A stretch of DNA of 64,000 bases from NCBI RefSeq assembly GCF_030407435.1, contig NZ_JASDDK010000003.1, positions 1 to 64,000 on the forward strand, read 5' to 3'. Under the pieces are notes generated by a model, which did not search any database, was not told the origin of the DNA, and was given only the letters and a program-made list of their open reading frames with translations. Positions 9,312-17,279 of the stretch are shown in pieces. The translations under genes were made by a program, and so were the position numbers. Each line of letters starts with the position of its first letter. Within the stretch, counting starts at the first letter, position 1. The stretch comes from Winogradskyella bathintestinalis. Its GTDB lineage: Bacteria; Bacteroidota; Bacteroidia; Flavobacteriales; Flavobacteriaceae.

Positions 9312-10043
9312 ATGAATTTTAAACTTAAATTTTCGCAATACAATGAACGTGCTATTTTAGTAGAATGGCCAGCGATTATTGATGAGAATGTGCTGCACGA
9401 TGTATTGGGATTTAAAAATAGAATTGAAAATGATGCTGTTAAAGAAGTTGTTGAGGTGGTGTCTTCATATAGCTCATTGTTAGTTTTTTATGTGTCAACT
9501 ATAGGTAACGTCAATGATGTGTTTTTAAGACTTAAGCATCTGTATGAAGTTCAAGATAGTGTTAAATATCTAGATACGCAAACCTTCAATATTCCTGTGT
9601 GTTATGAAGGGGAATTTGCTGTGGATTTAGAAAATTATTCCAAGGAAATAAATCAATCCAAAAACGAAATTATTAGGTTACATTCTGCAACTTCTTACAC
9701 CGTTTATTTCATTGGGTTTTTACCTGGTTTTTTATATTTGGGAAACCTTGATCCGAGCTTATATTTAGACCGAAAAACTACTCCCAATCTCAATGTAAAA
9801 AAAGGGTCAGTTGCCATTGGTGGAAAACAGACCGGAATCTATCCACAAGATAGTCCTGGGGGTTGGCACATTATCGGTAATTCTCCGTTAGAATTATTCG
9901 ATCCAAAACAAAATCCACCATGCTTTATTAAAGCTGGAGATAAAATTAAATTTGATCCAATTTCAACAACTGAGCATCAAAAAATACGAGAAGAGATAAG
10001 GTCTTCAAATTTTAATTTTGAAACACGCCTCGTTGATGATTAA
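9312..10043 (+). CDS. pxpB: 5-oxoprolinase subunit B (KipI / allophanate hydrolase subunit 1 family)
   Basis: Second subunit of the 5-oxoprolinase complex; this family was first described as the sporulation kinase inhibitor KipI. The sequence has the usual N-terminal segment NERAILVEWP, then IPVCYEGEFAVDLE, the SYTVYFIGFLPGFLYLG block, and the signature GGKQTGIYPQDSPGGWHIIG at about residues 173-192. Length of 243 aa is normal. It overlaps the pxpC start by eight bases (the ATG of pxpC sits in its last codons), which suggests translational coupling. Confidence 0.93.
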   Translation: MNFKLKFSQYNERAILVEWPAIIDENVLHDVLGFKNRIENDAVKEVVEVVSSYSSLLVFYVSTIGNVNDVFLRLKHLYEVQDSVKYLDTQTFNIPVCYEGEFAVDLENYSKEINQSKNEIIRLHSATSYTVYFIGFLPGFLYLGNLDPSLYLDRKTTPNLNVKKGSVAIGGKQTGIYPQDSPGGWHIIGNSPLELFDPKQNPPCFIKAGDKIKFDPISTTEHQKIREEIRSSNFNFETRLVDD

Positions 10044-10884
10044 AGTTTTAAAAGCAGGATTTTATTCCACCATACAAGATCTAGGTCGTTTTGGTCAACG
10101 TGCTTATGGCGTTCCAGTTTCTGGAGCCATGGATGCATATTCAAATGAATTTGCCAATGAATTATTAGGAAATGATAAAACAAATGCCGTTTTAGAAATG
10201 ACCATGAGCGGAGCTGAGTTGCAATTTTTAATTCCTACTACAATTGCCGTTACTGGTGCAAATATGAATCCGAAATTAAACACTAAACCCATTCCTATGT
10301 TTAAGTCGGTTATTTTAAGGTCTAATGATATCTTGTCTTTCGGAAATTTAGAATCTGGTTTTAGAACATACCTTAGTGTAAAAAGTGGTTTTTTAACAGA
10401 AACAATATTAGGGAGTCGAAGTATGACAAACAATATTACGGAAACCGCACGAATCCAAAAAGACGATATTCTTCAAATTTCGAATGCTTCAGACGCGGTA
10501 CGACCTAAACATGCAAAGTTAAAATTTAATGCCTCTTATTTTGAAGATTATGTTTTGGAAGTTACAAAAGGACCGGAATTCTGTAAACTGTCATATGCTC
10601 AGCAAGAATCACTCTTGAATCAAGAATACAAAGTATCTAAATTCAATAATCGGATGGCATATCAGCTTCTACCTTTGTTTCATAATGACTTAGACTCTAT
10701 ATTAACGGCTCCAGTCTTGCCGGGAACGGTTCAGCTCACTCCATCTGGACAACTCATTGTGCTAATGCGCGACTGTCAAACTACAGGAGGATATCCAAGA
10801 ATTCTTCAATTAACGGAACAATCTATAAATACGTTGAGTCAAAAATTTACAGAAAATTCGCTAAAATTTCGCTTAAAAAATTGA
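10036..10884 (+). CDS. pxpC: 5-oxoprolinase subunit C (KipA / biotin-dependent carboxyltransferase family)
   Basis: Third subunit of PxpABC. It begins MIKVLKAGFYSTIQDLGRFG, followed by GVPVSGAMDAYSNEFANELLGN, both hallmarks of the KipA/allophanate hydrolase subunit 2 family, and contains LTPSGQLIVLMRDCQTTGGYPRI near the C-terminus. Length is 282 aa from ATG 10036. An upstream in-frame TTG at 10018 is possible but less likely. No biotin carrier or carboxylase genes adjoin, so the oxoprolinase role is preferred over a urea-related one. No dedicated transporter gene is seen in the operon. Confidence 0.93.
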   Translation: MIKVLKAGFYSTIQDLGRFGQRAYGVPVSGAMDAYSNEFANELLGNDKTNAVLEMTMSGAELQFLIPTTIAVTGANMNPKLNTKPIPMFKSVILRSNDILSFGNLESGFRTYLSVKSGFLTETILGSRSMTNNITETARIQKDDILQISNASDAVRPKHAKLKFNASYFEDYVLEVTKGPEFCKLSYAQQESLLNQEYKVSKFNNRMAYQLLPLFHNDLDSILTAPVLPGTVQLTPSGQLIVLMRDCQTTGGYPRILQLTEQSINTLSQKFTENSLKFRLKN

Positions 10885-11160
10885 TGCGATCGAAAACGAT
10901 TTACTAAGAGAATTTTTAATATTAGGTTTTTTCTAAATTGAGACCTAATATAATTGTAAATAATTTTAAGGATAGTAAAATTTTAAATTGATATTGTAAC
11001 TAATTGTTTATTAGCTTTTTGTAATCTGGTGGTGTTTTTTTTCGGTTGCTATCGGAATAACAGCGAAGCCGTAATATATCTATAATTAAACTATAATAAT
11101 TTTATATGTTAAATAAAATCAATAATTTACAGATCTACTAGTAAAAACCAACCTATAATT

Positions 11161-11670
11161 ATGAAAAACTTTGGATTATTTGTTTTGGGAATCATGCTTG
11201 GAGCATTAGCGATGTATTTTTATTTTAACCAAAACCAAGATATGATAACAGAACCAAAAAAACCTTCTGGATTAATTACACCAGAGGAAATTAGAACTCT
11301 AGATCAAGCCTATAACGAGCGTTATAAAATTATCAATGATTCTTTATTTAAAAATTCTAAAGCTGAAGACAACCGATCGTCTTGGTATAAATTAGATGAA
11401 ATTGAAAATTATTTGGCTTATGCAAAACATCAAGCTAAAGAAAAAGGCTATACTTTAAATGGCTTGCGTTTGTATTTAGGGGCTTATCCGGATACCAATG
11501 AAGGAAAGGGGTTGACCACCTTATTTTTTGTACCAACGGGTTATGAGAACAAATCTGATGGAAACTTCTTGTCACTAGCTGGTGATGACGATGGTGATGA
11601 TATACCAGGAGGTGGAGGTTTGAATATAGGGGGGACAGGACATCCTCCAAGTGCAAATTATCCTCAATAA
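11161..11670 (+). CDS. Membrane-anchored hypothetical protein with Gly/Asp-rich tail, 169 aa
   Basis: No family recognised. One N-terminal transmembrane segment (LFVLGIMLGALAMYFYF, residues 5-22) is followed by a soluble domain of about 110 residues and a low-complexity tail rich in Asp and Gly (GDDDGDDIPGGGGLNIGGTG, residues about 141-160). The soluble part is probably periplasmic. It is the first gene of a plus-strand run with a polytopic membrane protein six bases downstream and an overlapping histidine kinase, so a role in sensing is plausible but inferred only from position. Confidence 0.75.
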   Translation: MKNFGLFVLGIMLGALAMYFYFNQNQDMITEPKKPSGLITPEEIRTLDQAYNERYKIINDSLFKNSKAEDNRSSWYKLDEIENYLAYAKHQAKEKGYTLNGLRLYLGAYPDTNEGKGLTTLFFVPTGYENKSDGNFLSLAGDDDGDDIPGGGGLNIGGTGHPPSANYPQ

Positions 11671-11676
11671 TATGGT

Positions 11677-12381
11677 ATGGGAGAGTTTTTAAAGCAGAAC
11701 TATTTTTTGTTAACTTATTCCGTCGAATTTTTAGCAGCGGTTATTGGCTTATTTTCTTTGAAAAAATATAGTCATACTGCTGCTAAATTTTTGATTTATT
11801 TTTTGGTGTATGCACTTATTATTGACTTATTACATGGATACCCTCAATACTTAAGGAATATTAATAATTATAATTTAATAGAAGGAACTTTATTTGAAAA
11901 AAACTATTGGTTGTCTAATATTTTTTGGTTCGGTGGTTTGGTGTGTTTTTTGTTTTTTATAAATTATAAAATTATCAATAACACTCAATTGAAAACCGCT
12001 TTGAAATATAGTTTTATTGTTTATTTATTATTGTTCGTTCTGTATGCAATTTTTAATTTTAGTTTGTTATTTTTAACACTAAATTCATTTGTAGCTATAT
12101 TAAGTTTGTGGATGGTATTTGTTTGTTCTTCAGTGTTTTATGTTCAATTTTTACAAAGCGATTTAATACTAGCATTTCATAAATCGCTATATTTTTTTAT
12201 TAATTCATGTTTTTTATTATGGAATATTATAATGATTCCTCTAGTTTTCTATGAAATCTATTTCTCTACAGCTGATTGGAATTTTGTAATACTTAAATGG
12301 CAAATCTATTTAACAGTGAATATCATTTTTTATCTAACCCTTTCTTTAGCCTTAATATTTTGCAAACCAGAGATAAAATAG
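11677..12381 (+). CDS. Polytopic membrane protein of unknown function, 234 aa
   Basis: Almost wholly hydrophobic. About seven transmembrane segments can be drawn, starting at residues about 8-25 and ending with the segment before FCKPEIK. Few charged residues lie within the helices, and no transporter or enzyme motif is recognised. It lies six bases after the anchored protein gene, and its 3' end overlaps the annotated start of the histidine kinase. The layout suggests a membrane input module for that kinase. The function is unknown. Confidence 0.7.
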   Translation: MGEFLKQNYFLLTYSVEFLAAVIGLFSLKKYSHTAAKFLIYFLVYALIIDLLHGYPQYLRNINNYNLIEGTLFEKNYWLSNIFWFGGLVCFLFFINYKIINNTQLKTALKYSFIVYLLLFVLYAIFNFSLLFLTLNSFVAILSLWMVFVCSSVFYVQFLQSDLILAFHKSLYFFINSCFLLWNIIMIPLVFYEIYFSTADWNFVILKWQIYLTVNIIFYLTLSLALIFCKPEIK

Positions 12382-13163
12382 TCACTTCAGATGCCGAAAG
12401 ATATCTTTTGGTATACATGATTGGTGTATTAGTTATTGTTAGTACCTTAATCATTGTTTTCTTCATTGTCTTCCAAAAACGTAAAAACCAATTATTAAGA
12501 GATAAAATTAAACAGCAACAAAAATTCGATGAAGAGCTGTTAAAGACCCAGCAAGAAATCCAAGAAGAAACCTTAAAGCACGTTGGGCGGGAATTGCATG
12601 ATAATGTAGGGCAGATGTTGGTATTGGCCACCATGCAAATGAAAGCTGCTGCTAACATCGTAAAAGATGAAGCAAAATCTAAGGTGGATAATGCAGCTAG
12701 TGCTTTAAAAGAATCCTTGGAAGAAGTCAGAGCCTTATCAAAATCTTTAAATAGTGATGTGATTTTTAATTTGGGTTTTGATGCTACGGTAAAAAATGAA
12801 GTTGCTCGTTTAAATAAAACAGGACTTATAGCATCTAGTTTAGTGATTTCAGGAGAAAAGATCAATTTTGAAAATAAAAAAGATGAAATTATTTTGTTTC
12901 GGATTTTACAAGAATTTTTTTCGAATACCTTAAAATATGCCGAAGCAGAGCATTTAAAAGTGACATTAGATTACAAAGCACAATTCTTGAATATCAAGGT
13001 TGAAGATGACGGCGTAGGTTGTGACCTAAATACTGCAGAAAAAGGTTCAGGTTTAATAAATATGGAAAAAAGAGCTGAGTTGTTGCATGCTAAATTTCAA
13101 TTGGATTCTCAGCCAGAAAACGGTACAATACTCATTTTACAATATCCTTATAGAACAGTTTAA
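12297..13163 (+). CDS. Orphan sensor histidine kinase, HisKA_3 / NreB-DesK type
   Basis: One transmembrane segment (residues about 37-60, YMIGVLVIVSTLIIVFFIVF) is followed by a coiled coil, the HisKA_3 dimerisation motif RELHDNVGQM with phospho-acceptor His101, and a HATPase_c domain with N box EFFSNTLKYAEAE, G1 box VEDDGVGCD and GSGLINMEKRAELL. Kinases of this class normally pair with a LuxR-type response regulator, but none is adjacent: the next gene is convergent and unrelated. The ATG at 12297 overlaps the previous gene by 85 bp; an in-frame TTG at 12360 is a credible alternative start. The stop overlaps the convergent pseudouridine synthase stop by four bases. Confidence 0.88.
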   Translation: MANLFNSEYHFLSNPFFSLNILQTRDKIVTSDAERYLLVYMIGVLVIVSTLIIVFFIVFQKRKNQLLRDKIKQQQKFDEELLKTQQEIQEETLKHVGRELHDNVGQMLVLATMQMKAAANIVKDEAKSKVDNAASALKESLEEVRALSKSLNSDVIFNLGFDATVKNEVARLNKTGLIASSLVISGEKINFENKKDEIILFRILQEFFSNTLKYAEAEHLKVTLDYKAQFLNIKVEDDGVGCDLNTAEKGSGLINMEKRAELLHAKFQLDSQPENGTILILQYPYRTV

Positions 13164-13870
13164 ACATTACAGGCGTTCCAAAGTGGATCATTTGGTAAAG
13201 GTGCTGCAATAATCACTTCTTCCTTTTTAACAGGATGTATAAAACGTAATGTTCTGGCATGTAAACTGATGCTTGCATCTTTATTGCTGCGGTCAAATCC
13301 GTATTTTAAATCGCCTTTTATAGGGCAGCCAATGGAGGCTAACTGCACTCTGATTTGGTGGTGTCTTCCAGTTTCCAAATCAACTTCAAGTAAGTAGAAA
13401 TTATCGAGCTCTTGAATGATTTTATAATGGAGAATTGCTTTTTTGCTGTCACCAACTTCTTTAGTATATGCTGTAGATTTGTTGTTTTTGGGATTCTTTT
13501 TTAACCAATGAATTAAGGTGTCTTCATTTTTCGGTGGTAGATTTTTCACCAAAGCCCAATAGGTTTTTTTAGCGGATTTCTCTGCAAATAGTTTATTGAG
13601 TCGAGGTAGGGCTTTGCTCGTTTTAGAAAAAAGAACAATACCTGTTGTTGGTCTGTCCAGACGATGCACTACACCCAGGTACACATTGCCTTCCTTATTG
13701 TATTTCTCTTTTAAATAAGATTTAACGACTTCGCTTAGTGGTTTGTCTCCCGTTTTATCACCCTGAACTATATCTCCTGCACGTTTATTAACCACAATGA
13801 TGTGATTGTCTTCATGAAGAACCTGAAGATTATTTTTATTGGAAAGGATTTTGTTAGAATTACGAGCCAC
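13160..13870 (-). CDS. RluA-family RNA pseudouridine synthase, short form
   Basis: Compact 236-aa enzyme without an S4 RNA-binding domain. The catalytic motif is VVHRLDRPTTGIVLFSK, and GRHHQIRVQLASIGCPIKGD and SLHARTLRFIHPV are typical of the RluC/RluD branch. It starts with a basic leader (MARNSNKILSNKNNLQVLHED). It sits 30 bases downstream of panB on the same strand, a pairing I recall from other Bacteroidota, so the two are probably co-transcribed. The RNA target cannot be assigned from sequence. Confidence 0.88.
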   Translation of the reverse strand: MARNSNKILSNKNNLQVLHEDNHIIVVNKRAGDIVQGDKTGDKPLSEVVKSYLKEKYNKEGNVYLGVVHRLDRPTTGIVLFSKTSKALPRLNKLFAEKSAKKTYWALVKNLPPKNEDTLIHWLKKNPKNNKSTAYTKEVGDSKKAILHYKIIQELDNFYLLEVDLETGRHHQIRVQLASIGCPIKGDLKYGFDRSNKDASISLHARTLRFIHPVKKEEVIIAAPLPNDPLWNACNV

Positions 13871-13900
13871 AAATACTAGAATAATTAATTTTTTCTACTG

Positions 13901-14719
13901 CTAATACTGTTCTTCATCATTAGGAAAATCTTCAGACTTTACATCAGCACCATATTGTCTAAAAGCTTTAGTCATATCTTCGTATAAGTTCATATAGCGA
14001 CGTAAGAATCGCGGATTAAATTCATGTGTCATTCCAACCATGTCGTGCGTTACTAAAACCTGACCGTCGACACCATTACCGGCACCAATACCAATCACAG
14101 GGATAGAAACACTTTCGGCAACTTCTCTGGCTAAAGCTGCTGGTATTTTTTCAACGACAATCGCAAAACATCCCGCTTTTTCTAGCATTAAGGCATCTAA
14201 TTTTAGTTGATCCGCTTCTTGTTCTTCTTTGGCCCTCACGGTGTAAGTTCCGAATTTATAAATCGATTGAGGTGTCAAGCCTAAATGTCCCATTACAGGG
14301 ATTCCAGCATTCAAAATGCGTTTTATTGAATCTTTTACTTCTTTTCCGCCTTCCATTTTAACCGCATGACCTCCAGACTCTTTCATAATTCTAATTGCAG
14401 AACGCAAAGCTTCCTTAGGATCACTTTGGTAACTTCCAAATGGTAAATCAACCACAACGAGAGACCGTTCAATTGCTCTAACTACAGAAGAAGCATGATA
14501 AATCATTTGATCTAAAGTAATTGGCAATGTTGTTTCATGTCCGGCCATAACGTTACTCGCAGAATCACCAACTAAAATCACATCGATACCAGCTCCATCC
14601 ACTATTTTAGCCATCGTATAATCATAAGCAGTAAGCATCGATATTTTTTCGCCTTTAGACTTCATATCGACTAAAGTCTTTACCGTGATTCTTTTGTATT
14701 CTTTTTTTGCTATTGACAT
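13901..14719 (-). CDS. panB: 3-methyl-2-oxobutanoate hydroxymethyltransferase
   Basis: First committed step to pantothenate: transfers a hydroxymethyl group from methylene-tetrahydrofolate to 2-oxoisovalerate to make ketopantoate. Full length at 272 aa. Motifs include [54 protein letters not shown] and [20 protein letters not shown]. It stands upstream of the RluA-type gene in a two-gene unit. Other pantothenate genes are not in the window. Confidence 0.95.
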   Translation of the reverse strand: MSIAKKEYKRITVKTLVDMKSKGEKISMLTAYDYTMAKIVDGAGIDVILVGDSASNVMAGHETTLPITLDQMIYHASSVVRAIERSLVVVDLPFGSYQSDPKEALRSAIRIMKESGGHAVKMEGGKEVKDSIKRILNAGIPVMGHLGLTPQSIYKFGTYTVRAKEEQEADQLKLDALMLEKAGCFAIVVEKIPAALAREVAESVSIPVIGIGAGNGVDGQVLVTHDMVGMTHEFNPRFLRRYMNLYEDMTKAFRQYGADVKSEDFPNDEEQY

Positions 14720-15059
14720 GATATTTTTATTAGTTGAATGTAAAAATAAAGAGATTTGTTAGACTTTTCTTTAATTGATGATACAAATAATGTTGAATTC
14801 ATCATTTAATGTTGAATTCATCATTTCAATCAAAAATTTGAAACTTGATTGAACTATCGCATTTTTAGGTTTAAACTAAAATATATGCCTTGCGCTTAAG
14901 CAGAGCGCAATTAGTTCAATCTATATTTTTAATGTGATAATATTGATAAATTAGTGTTTCATCTTGTGGATTCGCCTAAATTTTATTGGTATGTCGACAA
15001 GAAGTCGCTGTTATATTAATTATAGGATACGGTGTAGCTCAATATTTACGGAATAAGGA
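14720..15059. other. Intergenic region between sdaA and panB with a 19-bp tandem repeat
   Basis: 340 bp, mostly AT-rich. It holds a perfect 19-bp direct repeat (14789-14826) just upstream of panB and a 7-bp perfect hairpin TTGCGCT/AGCGCAA (14890-14910) that lacks a T-tract. No reading frame of interest is seen. Confidence 0.6.
14789..14826. repeat. Two adjacent copies of a 19-bp sequence
   Basis: AATGTTGAATTCATCATTT occurs twice back to back (14789-14807 and 14808-14826), 63 bp upstream of the panB ATG. It could be a duplicated operator or simple slippage. Confidence 0.85.
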
Positions 15060-16484
15060 TTAACAATCTGACATATTCACTCCAACTGCCAAACCACCTT
15101 CCGAAGTTTCCTTATACTTGGTGTTCATGTCCTTTGCAGTTTCCCACATTGTATTGACCACCTTATCTAAAGGAACTTTTACATTTTTAGGATCTGTATC
15201 CAATGCTAATTCCGCGGCATTTATGGCCTTTATTGCACCCATAGAATTTCGTTCAATACAAGGAATTTGTACCAAACCACCAATAGGATCGCAGGTTAGC
15301 CCCAAATGATGTTCCATGGCAATTTCTGCGGCTACTAAAACTTGTTCGGGTGTTCCTCCTAGCAATTCGCACAAGGCACCAGCAGCCATGGCAGATGACA
15401 CTCCAATTTCGGCTTGGCAACCGCCCATCGCAGCAGAAATAGTCGCTCCCTTTTTAAAGATACTACCGATTTCGCCAGCCACTAATAGGAATTTTTTGAT
15501 GTGTTTAAAATCGGCATCATGGTTTTCTATAACCAAATAATACATTAATACAGAGGGAATGACTCCAGCACTACCATTTGTAGGGGCAGTAACAACACGA
15601 CCTAATGACGCATTAACCTCATTTACCGCTAATGCAAAACAACTGACCCATTTTAAAATCTGTCTGAATTTTACTTCCGTTTTTCGAATTGATTCAAGCC
15701 ATTCTTGCGGATTTTCATATTTGCGCTCTCCAATGAGATTTTTGTGAATATCAAAAGCACGACGACGCACATTTAGTCCTCCCGGTAAATTGCCTTCGGT
15801 ATGGCAACCAACGTACATGCATTCTAACATGGTATTCCAAATACGTTTTAACTCAAAATCAATTGAAGTTTCTTCTCTAATCGATTTCTCATTCTCTAAC
15901 ACCACGCCAGAAATAGGTAATTGTAATTGTTCACAGAATTTTAGTAACTCTGTACCATAAGAAACAGGATATGGAAATGTACAATAGAAAATTATTTTGT
16001 TGGCTTTCGAAATTTTGCGTTCTTCTTGTACTACAAATCCTCCGCCAATAGAATAATAGGTAGATTTGTAATTTCTACCATTAATAAGCGCCGTGAAAAC
16101 CATTCCGTTAGAATGAAATGGTAAAAATTTTCGATTAAACACAATATTCGACTTAAAATCGAAAGGCAATTCTCTTTCGTTATTAAACATTAAGACATTT
16201 TTGGTCTTAACGTCATTTATTATGGTGTCTATGTTTTCGATGGGCATGCGCTCTGGATCTGCTCCTGTAAGCCCTAAAATTACGGCAAAATCCGTGGCAT
16301 GTCCTTTTCCAGTTAAAGATAATGACCCGTAAAGATCGACCGTAATACTTTCAACTTTATTAAAACGTTTTTTGTCTTTTAATTCTTTAATCCAACGCTC
16401 CGCTGCTCGCCAAGGTCCAAGCGTATGAGAACTAGAAGGGCCAACGCCTATTTTAAGCATGTCGAAAACTGAAATACACTCCAT
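15060..16484 (-). CDS. sdaA: L-serine ammonia-lyase (iron-sulfur type, single chain)
   Basis: Deaminates L-serine to pyruvate and ammonia using an oxygen-sensitive 4Fe-4S cluster. The N-terminal beta domain has the signature [14 protein letters not shown]. The C-terminal alpha domain has [28 protein letters not shown] and [18 protein letters not shown] with the cluster cysteines. The protein ends ...GVNMSDC with Cys as the last residue, the tail-in-mouth cysteine known from the Legionella enzyme to cap the free iron. Length is 474 aa. Preceded by a TATATTTG -7 element at 16510-16517. It stands alone. Confidence 0.95.
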   Translation of the reverse strand: MECISVFDMLKIGVGPSSSHTLGPWRAAERWIKELKDKKRFNKVESITVDLYGSLSLTGKGHATDFAVILGLTGADPERMPIENIDTIINDVKTKNVLMFNNERELPFDFKSNIVFNRKFLPFHSNGMVFTALINGRNYKSTYYSIGGGFVVQEERKISKANKIIFYCTFPYPVSYGTELLKFCEQLQLPISGVVLENEKSIREETSIDFELKRIWNTMLECMYVGCHTEGNLPGGLNVRRRAFDIHKNLIGERKYENPQEWLESIRKTEVKFRQILKWVSCFALAVNEVNASLGRVVTAPTNGSAGVIPSVLMYYLVIENHDADFKHIKKFLLVAGEIGSIFKKGATISAAMGGCQAEIGVSSAMAAGALCELLGGTPEQVLVAAEIAMEHHLGLTCDPIGGLVQIPCIERNSMGAIKAINAAELALDTDPKNVKVPLDKVVNTMWETAKDMNTKYKETSEGGLAVGVNMSDC

Positions 16485-16509
16485 TTACGAAATCGTTTTA
16501 ATTGTATTG

Positions 16510-16517
16510 CAAATATA
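16510..16517 (-). promoter_or_regulatory. Putative -7 promoter element of sdaA (TATATTTG)
   Basis: TATATTTG on the minus strand fits TAnnTTTG, 25 bases before the sdaA ATG. No clear -33 element. Confidence 0.4.
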
Positions 16518-16552
16518 AATGTTGTTTAAAGAAAGCATCTGTTTTTAGAAAT

Positions 16553-16579
16553 AAAAAAAGCCTGAAATTAATTTCAGAC
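16553..16579 (-). terminator. Terminator of the 16605-17108 lipoprotein gene
   Basis: On the minus strand GTCTGAAAT pairs with ATTTCAGGC (one G-U wobble) and runs directly into seven T. It lies 26 bp past the stop codon. Confidence 0.75.
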
Positions 16580-16604
16580 TTTGAATTGCATTTATAATTT
16601 TATT

Positions 16605-17108
16605 TTAATCTATTTTTTGAACGTGCTCCATGACATCATTATAATTATTAACGTCTAAATTACTACTGTCTATAAAATCAACTGGTAATACAACTATTCT
16701 AAATGTTTGACTTATTCTTTCTTCATCCAACAATAAATTAAAATCAAAATCTGGATGAGATTCAATAAAAACGGTTACTAAATCAAAATTGTGCTCATAG
16801 TTGTATTGAAATTCTTCACCAGAATTAATATAAACGGTTTCAGGAAGTGATTTCCATACATCATAATCATCGATTGTTCCTCTAAGATGATAAACTAAAA
16901 CCATATCAGATTCTAACAATTCAATATTTTGAGGAATCTCTAGCGTTTGCTCATAATTATTTGTAGATGTAAAATCAATAGTTTTTTCAAAAGATTGTCC
17001 TACCATGTTAACACCATTGGCTCCTGGAGGACCTGGAGGTCCCGGGTCGCCTTCACAAGCTGTTAATAGTAAGGCGAATACTGTAATAAATGATAAAATA
17101 CGTTTCAT
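16605..17108 (-). CDS. Lipoprotein with short collagen-like Gly-Pro-Pro segment, 167 aa
   Basis: The signal peptide MKRILSFITVFALLLTAC ends in lipobox LLTAC with Cys18. Directly after it comes a short collagen-like stretch (GDPGPPGPPGANG, residues 20-33), which probably acts as a stiff spacer between membrane and domain. The remaining 130 residues form a beta-rich, acidic domain with no family I can name. Short proteins of this design are common in flavobacteria. It has a TAGATTTG -7 element upstream and its own terminator, so it is a single-gene unit. The function is unknown. Confidence 0.8.
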   Translation of the reverse strand: MKRILSFITVFALLLTACEGDPGPPGPPGANGVNMVGQSFEKTIDFTSTNNYEQTLEIPQNIELLESDMVLVYHLRGTIDDYDVWKSLPETVYINSGEEFQYNYEHNFDLVTVFIESHPDFDFNLLLDEERISQTFRIVVLPVDFIDSSNLDVNNYNDVMEHVQKID

Positions 17109-17134
17109 AATTTTTTTGTTTTCTATTAATATAT

Positions 17135-17142
17135 CAAATCTA
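17135..17142 (-). promoter_or_regulatory. Putative -7 element of the collagen-like lipoprotein gene (TAGATTTG)
   Basis: TAGATTTG on the minus strand fits TAnnTTTG, 26 bases before the ATG at 17108. Confidence 0.4.
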
Positions 17143-17187
17143 ATACCAAAGTAACCGATACGAAAAATAATTTTAATAAAACAAATC

Positions 17188-17237
17188 TGACATCATGTCA
17201 CATTTTTTGTCATGGCATAATCATTGACTTATGGTTA
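17188..17237 (+). promoter_or_regulatory. Putative dnaK control region: TGACATcATGTCA palindrome and weak promoter
   Basis: A palindrome with 6-bp arms (17188-17200) is followed by TTTG (17206-17209), 20 bp, and TATGGTTA (17230-17237), a weak match to TAnnTTTG. No consensus housekeeping -7 is seen, which would suit a stress-regulated gene. The regulator is unknown. Confidence 0.3.
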
Positions 17238-17279
17238 CCGAGTTTAAAAATTATTATAAAACAAAAACACACATATATT

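Noticed and set aside
12323..12865. Minus-strand open frame of 180 codons
   Set aside because: Antisense to the histidine kinase, which has all catalytic motifs. The minus frame gives a Ser/Phe/Cys-rich sequence with no domain.
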